Positions 56,402 to 64,000 of a stretch of DNA of 64,000 bases are shown one piece after another (positions within the stretch are counted from its first letter, which is position 1; each line of letters opens with the position of its first letter). Location of the stretch: positions 62,001-126,000 of the forward strand of contig NZ_VSZO01000079.1 in the NCBI RefSeq assembly GCF_008312935.1. Reading direction: 5' to 3'. The translations under genes and the position numbers were made by a program. This DNA comes from Roseiconus lacunae. GTDB taxonomy: Bacteria > Planctomycetota > Planctomycetia > Pirellulales > Pirellulaceae. The notes under the pieces are model-generated. The model searched no databases. It worked only from the letters and a program-made list of their open reading frames with translations, and was not told the origin of the DNA.

Positions 56402-58177
56402 TCAATCGTCAGTTTGCTTGGCGACCAGCCGTGCCCGAATACGGCTGCCGTGCTCTTGTGGTGCGTTCTCGCGTTTATAGATTTCGATGGCCCGGTCGGT
56501 GTCTCCTAGGGCCTCTGCCAACCGGCCTAAGTTGTAGCGGGCCGGCTCGACCCAGATTGAGGCTTGCGATTCATCGAGAACTCGGTCATCGATCCAGTTT
56601 TGCGCCGTTTCGGTGCGGTCATCATCGGCTTGCAGCAAGCTTAGCCAGTAGGTGGCCGTTCGCTTTCCCAGCCGCATCATCGTTTGGATTTCCGCGATCC
56701 GTTGGTCAAACTGTTCGGAGCTAACATCCAAGTCGGCGCGTCTGATTCCGTAGGCAGCCTGCAAGTCGACATCGATTCGCAAATCCTCGATTTCGAATTC
56801 TGGCGCCCGTTGTTCAAGGTACAGCGTTCGGGCACCCTTGATGTTTTCTTCCTCAACATCAGAAAATTGCCCGAGCAGGTGAAGCCAACGACCGTGGGCA
56901 AGATTCTTGGCGCTATCGAAATCCGCTTCCAGCATTGCCCAGCGTGCGACGTACCAGAAGTTAAAGATCGGGTCACGCTCGGCGTGCTGCTCGCAGATCG
57001 CTCGGTACATCTCGGCAAGGACGGGCACATTCCAAAGCCGGGTACTCGCAACGCCTGTGACCGCATCAAATCGTTTGGCCAGTTCATCGGCGTCGGCGTA
57101 AACGCTCATCCGCCGATTTCCCGTGAGCCCGTTTTGCAGCAGCTCCATTCGGGGGCTAACCGTGACAGGCGAGAAATTGAACAGCGCCACGCATTGCTGG
57201 ACATCCGACTTTGAAATGGGGTATGTGAACTCGTCCAAACCGGCGATGCTTAGCCGACGCAGTACTAGTTCATCGCGACGCGCCTGTGCGAGGGTTGCGA
57301 TTCCGACTTGACCAGGGCCGGGAACAAAGATGCCCAATCGCGGCTCGAACAAATAAATCTCTTCGCCGACCAGGACACCGACAAAATAGGGTGTCACCGC
57401 CCCGGAGGTTCCATCGATCGTTCCGATCACGGCGGCTGCGATGTTGGCTTGGCGGCAGAGTTGTGTGAACACCCCGGCACGTTGCAGCCCGTCACCGGTT
57501 CCGCGCATCAGTGTTTGGTAATCGGTTTGTCGGTAACCGGGGCCTCGAAACGTCATACCGGCCGGAAATTGAGGCCCGGGTGGGGCCCCGGTCGTCGGCA
57601 CATCTGGCTCGAAGGCGACGTTTCGAACCGTCCAATCAAAAAGGCGGGTTGCCGTCTTTAATTGATCGATTTGGTCTTCAGGAATTGTCTTGGCAAGATC
57701 AGTGAACCAGTCGGCGAGCAGCCTTTCGTCGAGGTGCTCGGCATCGATCCACGAGTAAAGCGAATGGAATAGAAAGCAGTCGCGGAGGTGTTCGGCATCA
57801 CCGGGCTGGTACGTGGAGTCGTCGACTAATTTTTCAAGCTCCTGCGGCGGAAACAGGTCTTCGATGGTCTTCACCAAGTCGGCGCGTTCGGTCGCGGTCG
57901 CGGGCTGACTTTCACTCCACCGGTTCAGATGGTATGCGATTTGACGCCGCGCCTTTTTTGGCTCGAGTTCGACATACTGTTCCAGCAACGCAAACACATC
58001 GCCCAGATGATCTTGTTGTGATTGCGACTGTTGCTCGACCTGCCGTTTGTATTGGATTTTCCGGACCAATGCGGTGTCGTCTTGGCATCCGGTCAACGAC
58101 AGAAGTGACACGAACAAAGCGATCGCGGGGATCGCGAATGGGAGCGATCGAGGCAAGGTTAATTTACGATGTGCCAT
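56402..58177 (-). CDS. Lipoprotein with transglutaminase-like fold lacking catalytic residues
   Basis: 591 residues from ATG 58177, which gives a lipoprotein signal ([14 protein letters not shown]). The next part is charged and helical ([15 protein letters not shown]). Residues about 195-310 resemble a transglutaminase-like domain: [34 protein letters not shown] and [17 protein letters not shown]. The expected Cys, His and Asp are not at the usual places (GDGLQ where GxC is expected). The C-terminal part is TPR-like ([20 protein letters not shown]). Its start overlaps the end of kdsA by 14 bases, so the two are translated together. Confidence 0.75.
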   Translation of the reverse strand: MAHRKLTLPRSLPFAIPAIALFVSLLSLTGCQDDTALVRKIQYKRQVEQQSQSQQDHLGDVFALLEQYVELEPKKARRQIAYHLNRWSESQPATATERADLVKTIEDLFPPQELEKLVDDSTYQPGDAEHLRDCFLFHSLYSWIDAEHLDERLLADWFTDLAKTIPEDQIDQLKTATRLFDWTVRNVAFEPDVPTTGAPPGPQFPAGMTFRGPGYRQTDYQTLMRGTGDGLQRAGVFTQLCRQANIAAAVIGTIDGTSGAVTPYFVGVLVGEEIYLFEPRLGIFVPGPGQVGIATLAQARRDELVLRRLSIAGLDEFTYPISKSDVQQCVALFNFSPVTVSPRMELLQNGLTGNRRMSVYADADELAKRFDAVTGVASTRLWNVPVLAEMYRAICEQHAERDPIFNFWYVARWAMLEADFDSAKNLAHGRWLHLLGQFSDVEEENIKGARTLYLEQRAPEFEIEDLRIDVDLQAAYGIRRADLDVSSEQFDQRIAEIQTMMRLGKRTATYWLSLLQADDDRTETAQNWIDDRVLDESQASIWVEPARYNLGRLAEALGDTDRAIEIYKRENAPQEHGSRIRARLVAKQTDD

Positions 58178-59135
58178 GAATGGGACGGATAGATTGAATC
58201 GTCTCTCGGATTGCAAGCAGTCGCCGAACCAACGCGCCGAATTGATCGAGAGGGACCATGTTGGCCCCATCGCTGGGGGAGGTTTCCGGGGCGGGATGGG
58301 TTTCGAAAAAGACTGCGTCGATACCCACTGCTACGGCAGCACGGGCCAATGGTTCGACCATTTCTCGGTTTCCCCCCGTACTGCCTTGGCCGGATCCGGG
58401 CCGCTGGACACTGTGGGTGGCATCGAACACGACGGGGACGCCGAATTGCCGCATGATCGGCAGCGACTGCATGTCATTGACCAACCTTCCGTAGCCAAAG
58501 AACGTGCCTCGTTCGCAGAGCAACACCCCGCCCTCGCCGGCGGCACGAGCTTTTTCGACGACATAACGCATGTCCTCCGGTGCCATGAACTGGCCCTTCT
58601 TGATATTCACCGGTTTGCCCGTCTGGGCGGCGGCGACGACCAGGTCCGTCTGGCGGGCCAGAAACGCCGGGATCTGCAATAGGTCACACGCTTCCCCAAC
58701 CGGCGCCGCTTGTTCGGGCAAGTGAATATCGGTGGTCGTCGGCAGTCCAAACTCTTTCCCGATTTGAGAAAGCATCTCCAAGCCTTCGTGCAGTCCCGGA
58801 CCACGGATTGCTGTCGCGCTCGTTCGATTCGCTTTATCAAACGATGCCTTAAACACCACGTTAATATCGAGAGAGTCGTTCAAGCCAGCGAGTGTTTCGG
58901 CGATTTGCGACGAGATCTCATGGTTCTGCAGCACGCACGGGCCGGCGATCAACAACAGCGGCTGATCGTCGCCACAGCGATAAGGCCCGATCTTGACCGG
59001 CCGAACCATCGCAGGGCCCCCGGGCTGATGAAGATCGCTCCCTTGAAGATCAGCGGAGTTGACTGAGGCAGACGCCGTTTCGGAAGATTGATTGTTTTGG
59101 CTCATTCGTGCAGTTTCGGCGATCGATCGGTCCAA
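58164..59135 (-). CDS. kdsA: KDO-8-phosphate synthase
   Basis: 323 residues; a Met at residue 11 may be the start, and the first 40 residues are polar and variable. Makes KDO-8-phosphate from PEP and arabinose-5-phosphate for lipopolysaccharide inner core. Signature parts: [92 protein letters not shown]. Cys in AGPCV in place of the Asn of the E. coli type suggests the metal-dependent class. It indicates a Gram-negative-type outer membrane. Confidence 0.95.
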   Translation of the reverse strand: MDRSIAETARMSQNNQSSETASASVNSADLQGSDLHQPGGPAMVRPVKIGPYRCGDDQPLLLIAGPCVLQNHEISSQIAETLAGLNDSLDINVVFKASFDKANRTSATAIRGPGLHEGLEMLSQIGKEFGLPTTTDIHLPEQAAPVGEACDLLQIPAFLARQTDLVVAAAQTGKPVNIKKGQFMAPEDMRYVVEKARAAGEGGVLLCERGTFFGYGRLVNDMQSLPIMRQFGVPVVFDATHSVQRPGSGQGSTGGNREMVEPLARAAVAVGIDAVFFETHPAPETSPSDGANMVPLDQFGALVRRLLAIRETIQSIRPIHGTS

Positions 59136-59196
59136 CGCAATCGGACGCCCGGCGCAACAGTCAGAGCGTAGCGGCGGAATGATCCCGGCAGTTCTG

Positions 59197-59802
59197 TCAA
59201 TGTTCTTTTAGATCGGCGACGGCTTGCCGTGCTCGTTTAAGAAACGCCTGCTTAGGTTCGCCCGTTTCCAAAAAGATTGGAGCGCCGATCGTAATGCAGC
59301 TAAGCAGCGGCACGGGCAAGACTTCTCCCCGCGGCAGGATCCGATTGACGTTGTCAATATAAACCGGCACCAATTCCAGATCGGGACGTTTCTTGCTCAT
59401 GTAGTACAGCCCGCTTTTGAACTGTCCCATTTCTTCGCCAGAACTTCGCCCTCCTTCGGGGAAGACGATCAGCGAGTAGATGTCGCTCATTTCTTCGAGC
59501 ATCACATCGATCGGGCTGCGATGGACCTTGATTTCCTTTCGGTCGATCAGTAACGCGTTAAAGCTGGCCGCCATATGAGGCTTGATCCAACCCGAGCTCC
59601 AATAGTCCTTCGCCGCGACCGGGCGAGTGACCGCGCGGATTTCTCGGGGCAGCGCGGACCACAACACCACCGCGTCGAGGTGACTGGTGTGATTGGCGAA
59701 ATAAATTCGTTGGCACGTGTCCGGCTGGCAATCAACCCACCGCACCGTGAACCCACTGAATAGCTTCGCAAGCAGAACGATTACATGACTCGTCAATGTC
59801 AT
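59197..59802 (-). CDS. PlsC-like 1-acylglycerol-phosphate acyltransferase
   Basis: 201 residues. The acyltransferase motif I is [12 protein letters not shown] (His/Asp dyad) and motif III is VFPEGGRSS; the N-terminal segment ([15 protein letters not shown]) can associate with the membrane. It adds a second acyl chain in phospholipid or related lipid synthesis on the inner membrane. Lies downstream of the glycosyltransferase and upstream of kdsA on the same strand, with a gap of 61 bases to the kdsA start. Confidence 0.9.
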   Translation of the reverse strand: MTLTSHVIVLLAKLFSGFTVRWVDCQPDTCQRIYFANHTSHLDAVVLWSALPREIRAVTRPVAAKDYWSSGWIKPHMAASFNALLIDRKEIKVHRSPIDVMLEEMSDIYSLIVFPEGGRSSGEEMGQFKSGLYYMSKKRPDLELVPVYIDNVNRILPRGEVLPVPLLSCITIGAPIFLETGEPKQAFLKRARQAVADLKEH

Positions 59803-59893
59803 GGCGTCAGTCTACTCAGACAAGTTTGACTATGGCAGTGGGGGCAAGTCGAATGATTCTGCGAACCAAATCACGCGTGACGGCAACGTGGTG

Positions 59894-61129
59894 TTACCGG
59901 TTCAGCGGTGGCTGTGAGTGCATTTCGAAACCAGGCAACTCCGACGGTGCGGTTTCCTTCATGCGTTTGGCCTTGGCTGACGCGCGGTCGTAGATCGTTA
60001 ACATCAAATTTTGATATCCGGTCACCATCGACTGAAGCGATCCGGTCTCTAGCACCAAACGACGCCCTTCCTGTCCCATCACTTTGCAGGCTTGTGGATC
60101 GCCGAGCATTTGATCGATCGCCCGGGTCATCGCTTCCAGGTCTTCGGATGGGAACAGCAATCCGGTTTGATTGGGGATAATGGATTCGCTGATCGATCCG
60201 ACATCACTCGATGCAACGGGCACTTGGCAAGCCAAAGCTTCCAGGATCGAGACTGGTGAAGCTTCATTCAACGAACAAAGGGTAAAAATATCGAGGGCCG
60301 AAACCAAACGCGGTGTGTCATGCCGGGTGCCAAGCAAATGAATCCGATCCCGGATCTTTAGCTCATCCGCCAACGATTCGATCGCGGTTCGTTCGGGGCC
60401 GTCACCGACAATCAACCAGTGCAAGTCGGGATGACGTTGCCGAAGTTTGGCGGCAGCCTTGACCAACAGCAAATGATTCTTTTCTTCACGGAGGGCGGCA
60501 ACGATGCCGACCAGCGGGGTGTTACTCGCCAGACCCAACTCTTGACGCACGCCCTCGCGAGCTTCCGGATCGGCCCTAAAACGCTGGCAGTCAACGCCAT
60601 TGCGAATCACGTGGACTTTAGATTCCGGAAACCGTTCAAAGTCGTGGAGAAACTTGCCGTGCGAGTCGGCGACGGCGATGAACGCGTCAGTGATCGGAGT
60701 CAACAAACGATTCAGCCGCCCGACACCATCAGGCCATCCCGTGCTGTGCAATGCGGATGCGATGACCGGAACGCCGGCAATGTAGGCAGCCAATCGTCCC
60801 CAAAACATCTTGTCGCCGGCACCGACCGTGATCACCGCGTCGGCAGAACGCATCCGTTTTGCCAATCGAATCACGACGCCGGCATCCCATTTTCCACCGA
60901 TCAGGTGACTGTGAACGGGAAACTCATCGGCGATTTGCTCTCCAAGTGGTCCAGGTTCCTTCAAGCAGACGACCTCCGGTTGAACCAACGCAGGGTCCAA
61001 TCGTCGCAGCAAATTTACCAAGAGTGTTTCGGCCCCACCAACGGGCATGCTGGTGATCACGAACTGGCAACGAAGCGGTCCACGCTCGCGTCGTGGTGGA
61101 ACAGAACGCCAAAGTTTTCGGAGGATCAT
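59894..61129 (-). CDS. GT4-family glycosyltransferase
   Basis: 411 residues. GT-B fold: VITSMPVGGAETLLVNLLRR, HVIRNGVDCQRFRAD, LVGIVAALREEKNHLLLVKA, HWLIVGDGPERTAIESLADE, and E-x7-E in LNEASPVSILEALACQVPVA. Related to the enzyme at 53757-54968 but clearly distinct. Probably acts in cell-surface glycan or lipid glycosylation. First gene of a likely run glycosyltransferase > acyltransferase > kdsA > lipoprotein on the minus strand. Confidence 0.92.
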   Translation of the reverse strand: MILRKLWRSVPPRRERGPLRCQFVITSMPVGGAETLLVNLLRRLDPALVQPEVVCLKEPGPLGEQIADEFPVHSHLIGGKWDAGVVIRLAKRMRSADAVITVGAGDKMFWGRLAAYIAGVPVIASALHSTGWPDGVGRLNRLLTPITDAFIAVADSHGKFLHDFERFPESKVHVIRNGVDCQRFRADPEAREGVRQELGLASNTPLVGIVAALREEKNHLLLVKAAAKLRQRHPDLHWLIVGDGPERTAIESLADELKIRDRIHLLGTRHDTPRLVSALDIFTLCSLNEASPVSILEALACQVPVASSDVGSISESIIPNQTGLLFPSEDLEAMTRAIDQMLGDPQACKVMGQEGRRLVLETGSLQSMVTGYQNLMLTIYDRASAKAKRMKETAPSELPGFEMHSQPPLNR

Positions 61130-61672
61130 CGAAGTCGACTAAGAGGGAATCGCGGTAGACGTTGAGGCTGGGGCGAATGATGGTCCAGCTGACGAAATCA
61201 CGGTTTTGTGACAGGCACAAGGTCGAAGCAATCACCGTGCCGGCATAGTCGGCTAGTGCATCGTTCCATCTGAAGATACGGGGTCGAGTCATCAGCCGAC
61301 GGGTATTAGTCCGGTTGTTTCACCGAAACCGTGGCTAAGGCCATGCGGCTAATCCTGGTCTCAAACGTTGACGAAGCGCTAGGTTCTGCACCGAGAATGT
61401 CGGCGGACTCGGAAGCCTAGCTCACGTCTTGCGGGGTGGCTGGGGCATTGAAGTGACGGAATGAATTCGGGCAAGCACACGCTTCAATGTTGGTCTGTTC
61501 AGATCCGAATGAGGGGGGAGAGAAGAGCATTTGCTGGCGGTATTTTGGGCTACTTAAGCCAATCTTGCGAATTGAAGTCGAATTGTCCGCTTTTTCTTGA
61601 GGTTGCACTTTCCGCAAAATGACAGCTTTTGTTAAAGCCAGCCTGAACCCTCTTCCTCAGCAGGCTTTCAAA
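61130..61672. other. Divergent intergenic region with full repeat copy
   Basis: About 540 bases between two divergent genes. It holds the best palindromic repeat copy (61281-61384). The rest is uncharacterised and should contain both promoters. Confidence 0.5.
61281..61384 (+). repeat. Imperfect palindromic intergenic repeat, copy E (full)
   Basis: GGGTCGAGTC then ATCAGCCGACGGGTATTAG, a CCGGTTGTTTCACC turn, GAAACCGTGGCTAAGGCC, ATGCGGCTAAT and a GTTGACGAAGCGCTAGG end. The AGCCG-GGG-TTAG arm pairs imperfectly with GGCTAA-GCC-CGGCT. Colinear with copy A over the whole length. Confidence 0.75.
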
Positions 61673-62602
61673 ATGCGTCGACTCCACAGCCGAACCTCAC
61701 CTTCCGCCGCCGTGATCGCGATTGCGACCGCGACAATCATGGCCGGTGGATGCAGAAACACGACCACCGCTCCGGTCGGTCCGCTGGGCCAATCGACAAC
61801 GCTCGCACCGGTTCAGGGAGGCGTACCACTCTCACCGATCCAGCCGACTTCGGGAATCAGCGCGTTTGGTGCACCGACCCGTGTGCCACCTCCTTCGACC
61901 GGGTCATACACCGTCCCAGGCGGATACGGCTCGCCATCAGGATCGACTTACGCCCCGAATCCATCGACGTCATCGGTACCTTCGGGGGCACATTACGGCC
62001 AAGCTGGGTTCACTAGCGGTGTGACGAATCTATCGCCGACGGGAAATTTGAGCAGTCCCGTTCGACAAACCGGTTGGGTGGCCGATGATCCACAAGGGTT
62101 GCCGGTGCAGCCGGCATATCAAGCACCGCCGGCGACGCCCGCAAGTGCCATTCGATCAGGCGGAATGCAAGTGATCGACTTGACCGGGTCGCCTTATCCG
62201 CCTGGTTACGTCCCGCCTCAAAACCGACCGGGGGTGAGCTTTGATAGCACCGGGGCTTCGTTACCGCAGACGGCACCTTACCCGAATGCGACGGGCAGCA
62301 ATTTTACCCAGACGCAGTACACACAAACACAATACAGCGCCCCTCCACAATACAACCTGCAGAGTCAATGGAGCGGACCGGACCAAACTCAAAACGCGAT
62401 CTCATCCGGAAACGCAGCCTTAGGTCAACCTCAGAATTCGACCTTCGTGTCATCGTCGAATTCGTTTTCCGACCAAAGTGCAGAACACACCGCATCACTT
62501 CCACCAGCGAATCTGCCTTCGGCAAACCTGCCGACAACCGATCCATTGGTCCCTGCCGACGATTCTTCGTTGCAGTGGCGCCGTCCCTCCCCACGGTTCT
62601 AG
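61673..62602 (+). CDS. Low-complexity lipoprotein
   Basis: 309 residues from ATG 61673; an upstream ATG at 61619 is also possible. The signal ends with a lipobox (TIMAGGC). The mature part is rich in Pro, Ser, Thr, Gln and Gly, with short repeats such as TQTQYTQTQYSA and ANLPSANLP, and no recognisable domain. Probably a disordered surface or periplasmic protein. Stands alone, divergent from the glycosyltransferase. Confidence 0.65.
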   Translation: MRRLHSRTSPSAAVIAIATATIMAGGCRNTTTAPVGPLGQSTTLAPVQGGVPLSPIQPTSGISAFGAPTRVPPPSTGSYTVPGGYGSPSGSTYAPNPSTSSVPSGAHYGQAGFTSGVTNLSPTGNLSSPVRQTGWVADDPQGLPVQPAYQAPPATPASAIRSGGMQVIDLTGSPYPPGYVPPQNRPGVSFDSTGASLPQTAPYPNATGSNFTQTQYTQTQYSAPPQYNLQSQWSGPDQTQNAISSGNAALGQPQNSTFVSSSNSFSDQSAEHTASLPPANLPSANLPTTDPLVPADDSSLQWRRPSPRF

Positions 62603-62766
62603 TGATTCGTCAACATTTGAAATCAGAATTAACCGATTGGCGTCAGTCACGGTTGTCACGTAATCATCGGAAATTAAATCTCGATCGGCAGATCACCGCG
62701 AGTTCTCAATCTTGATGCTGCATTTGATCGCCGTCGATTCAATCAAACCGACCTGCCTTCGAATGG

Positions 62767-63795
62767 TCATCGCGGAAGCAAGCGAACGTTGTCGATCCAT
62801 AGACGCGTTGGCTGCTTCGGAGCGACGATGCCGATGTCGACGAAACGAAGCTGTTTCAAATTGATTCCTTGTTTTGCCATCGAGTCGAACGCCGCAGGAG
62901 AGATGTCCACCGTTTGTCGGACGCCAGGCGTTAGGTGTACTTCGCGTTGATAATTGCCGCTTTCTCCATGGACGTCGATCAGCTTGACAACCATCAGCAC
63001 GGGCTGCGCGCTGTCATCTGGTTTGGCTAAGTAGACATCGGCAGTGAACGATTGGTAGCCACTCCAGTCACCGGCGAAATCGATCAGGGTGATCGCCGGA
63101 AAGTCCGTCGCCGCGAAATCGATCTCGCCGCTAAATCGTCCTTCGGTCACCCGCGATCGGGAACGCCGCAGTTCGCAATCTCGGCAGTACCAGCGTGTGA
63201 GTTCGACGTCGGACTCGAAAGAAGCCAGTTGTGGGAATTGCGTGTAAATCGCTGCTCCGTCGAGCAGAATGCGAACAGGTGCGGCCCAGGAAAAGCCCAC
63301 CGCGGTCATGGCGACTGCCAAACAGAACAGTGCGAGTGAACGTTGCTGTTGTCGAAAGCAGCACCAGCCCGTATACGCGACCAAAGCCGCCGCCGCCCCC
63401 AGTGAATTGGAGATCGCATCGTGCCGTGACATGCTGCGTCCCATCACGTCTTGGGCGAATTCCATCGCCACGCCGAATCCGCTTAGGCACACCCAGACAG
63501 TCATGCTACGCCAAGCGAGGATACCCAAGGGCCGCCAGTGCTGTGCGGTCGTGGTCGGCCAAAGCCGTTGCCAAACGGCAATCCAAACAAGGGCTAACGA
63601 TCCGAACAACGGTGCGTGAACGAGGTCTCCCAATGCGCTCGCCGAACGGCCGGTGAACGGGATCGGAATCAATAGCGCCAGGACAACCAACAGAATCACG
63701 CATCCGGTCCAGGTCACGACTTTTTCCAGCGAGGCGACCGAATGGTAATTTCGCGTGTTGTTCTCTACTCGTTCGCCGCCATCCATCGGGTCCAT
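62767..63795 (-). CDS. VanZ-like membrane domain fused to a beta-rich external domain
   Basis: 342 residues. Five membrane helices up to about residue 175 include the VanZ-like block AMEFAQDVMGRSMSRHD followed by AISNSLGAAAALVAY. The C-terminal 160 residues are beta-rich (FPAITLIDFAGDWSGYQSFT; RFVDIGIVAPKQPTRLWIDN), like a carbohydrate-binding jelly roll. A role in envelope glycans is plausible but unproven. The start lies within the end of the Hsp70-like gene (overlap 31 bases). Confidence 0.78.
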   Translation of the reverse strand: MDPMDGGERVENNTRNYHSVASLEKVVTWTGCVILLVVLALLIPIPFTGRSASALGDLVHAPLFGSLALVWIAVWQRLWPTTTAQHWRPLGILAWRSMTVWVCLSGFGVAMEFAQDVMGRSMSRHDAISNSLGAAAALVAYTGWCCFRQQQRSLALFCLAVAMTAVGFSWAAPVRILLDGAAIYTQFPQLASFESDVELTRWYCRDCELRRSRSRVTEGRFSGEIDFAATDFPAITLIDFAGDWSGYQSFTADVYLAKPDDSAQPVLMVVKLIDVHGESGNYQREVHLTPGVRQTVDISPAAFDSMAKQGINLKQLRFVDIGIVAPKQPTRLWIDNVRLLPR

Positions 63796-64000
63796 TCCGT
63801 TTCGTCTTTCAACGGTAGTGTCGGTTCGGGGATCACGGTCAAACGTTTACTGTTGGGTGAACCGGGGGTTTGAGCGCGGACGGTCAGTAACCCATCCACG
63901 TTTAGCTCAAAAGCAACCATCCAGGTCCGTTTGACTTGACCGTCAGCTTGTCGCTCGACTTCGAAAGTGTAACGTCCGAGTGAATGCCAACTTTCAGAAC
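63765..64000 (-). CDS. Hsp70-like protein, C-terminal part only
   Basis: The gene runs in from the right edge; 77 codons plus stop are visible, the frame beginning at base 63998. The visible sequence has RTWMVAFELNVDGLLTVRAQ followed by TPGS, matching the end of the Hsp70 substrate-binding beta domain (xFxIDxDGILxVxAxD), and then a short tail instead of a helical lid. Probably an Hsp70-related ATPase of the kind that lacks the lid. Its stop overlaps the VanZ-like start. Confidence 0.6.
   Translation of the reverse strand, partial: SESWHSLGRYTFEVERQADGQVKRTWMVAFELNVDGLLTVRAQTPGSPNSKRLTVIPEPTLPLKDETEWTRWMAANE

Noticed and set aside
61417-61617. Minus-strand frame of 66 codons next to the repeat
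   Set aside because: No start signal or protein character.
1-64000. CRISPR arrays, insertion sequences, prophage or integrase genes
   Set aside because: No regular direct repeats with spacers, and no transposase, integrase or phage structural genes were found on either strand.

Overview
The window looks like a chromosomal segment of a planctomycete of the Rhodopirellula/Pirellulaceae type. This is an inference from gene content and style: paired MoxR/DUF58/transglutaminase operons, secreted proteins with DPFG-repeat or low-complexity tails, several small proteins of planctomycete character, few Shine-Dalgarno sequences, dispersed histidine genes, and a Gram-negative-type KDO synthase. No phage, insertion sequence or CRISPR array is visible. 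A partial sigma-70-like gene is cut by the left edge and the tail of an Hsp70-like gene by the right edge.

Region by region. 0-3.6 kb: sigma-like gene, PQQ-propeller exported protein, strong bidirectional terminator, small hypothetical protein. 4-8.9 kb: operon MoxR > DUF58 > transglutaminase (minus strand). 9.2-11.9 kb: hisE > hisG > rhodanese (minus) and hisH (plus). 12-19 kb: a CAP-domain protein, several unrecognised exported or membrane proteins, and a SRPBCC+GyrI-like protein. 19.4-22.4 kb: apbE, tRNA-Ser(GCT), tRNA-Lys(TTT) and two small envelope proteins. 22.5-28.6 kb: an inorganic-carbon uptake locus, mpsC > two tandem RNA-like units with intrinsic terminators > dabB > dabA > a beta-carbonic-anhydrase-like protein that has lost its zinc cysteines. 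28.7-36.4 kb: DUF4240 protein, then a six-gene minus-strand operon containing a second DUF58/transglutaminase/MoxR set joined to a His-rich lipoprotein, an ArsP/YraQ-type permease and a Cys-rich exported protein. 36.8-41.5 kb: dgcN-dgcA (D-glutamate metabolism) followed by a serine-hydrolase/D-Ala-D-Ala-dipeptidase fusion, together suggesting use of cell-wall D-amino acids. 41.5-46.4 kb: small hypotheticals, a seven-haem-motif cytochrome c and a TauE permease. 46.4-53.6 kb: DUF4416 protein, aminotransferase, ApgM-type phosphomutase/homoserine-kinase candidate and a long aspartokinase (amino-acid synthesis), then surE and ispG. 53.7-64 kb: two GT4 glycosyltransferases, a methyltransferase, a transglutaminase-like-fold lipoprotein overlapping kdsA, a PlsC-type acyltransferase, a low-complexity lipoprotein, a VanZ-like protein and the Hsp70-like tail, mostly cell-envelope functions.

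The most noteworthy points are the DAB/Mps locus with a carbonic-anhydrase pseudoenzyme and paired structured RNAs, the second MoxR operon whose transglutaminase has Asp in place of the catalytic Cys and which is tied to metal-binding-looking partners, and a family of roughly 100-base imperfect palindromic intergenic repeats.
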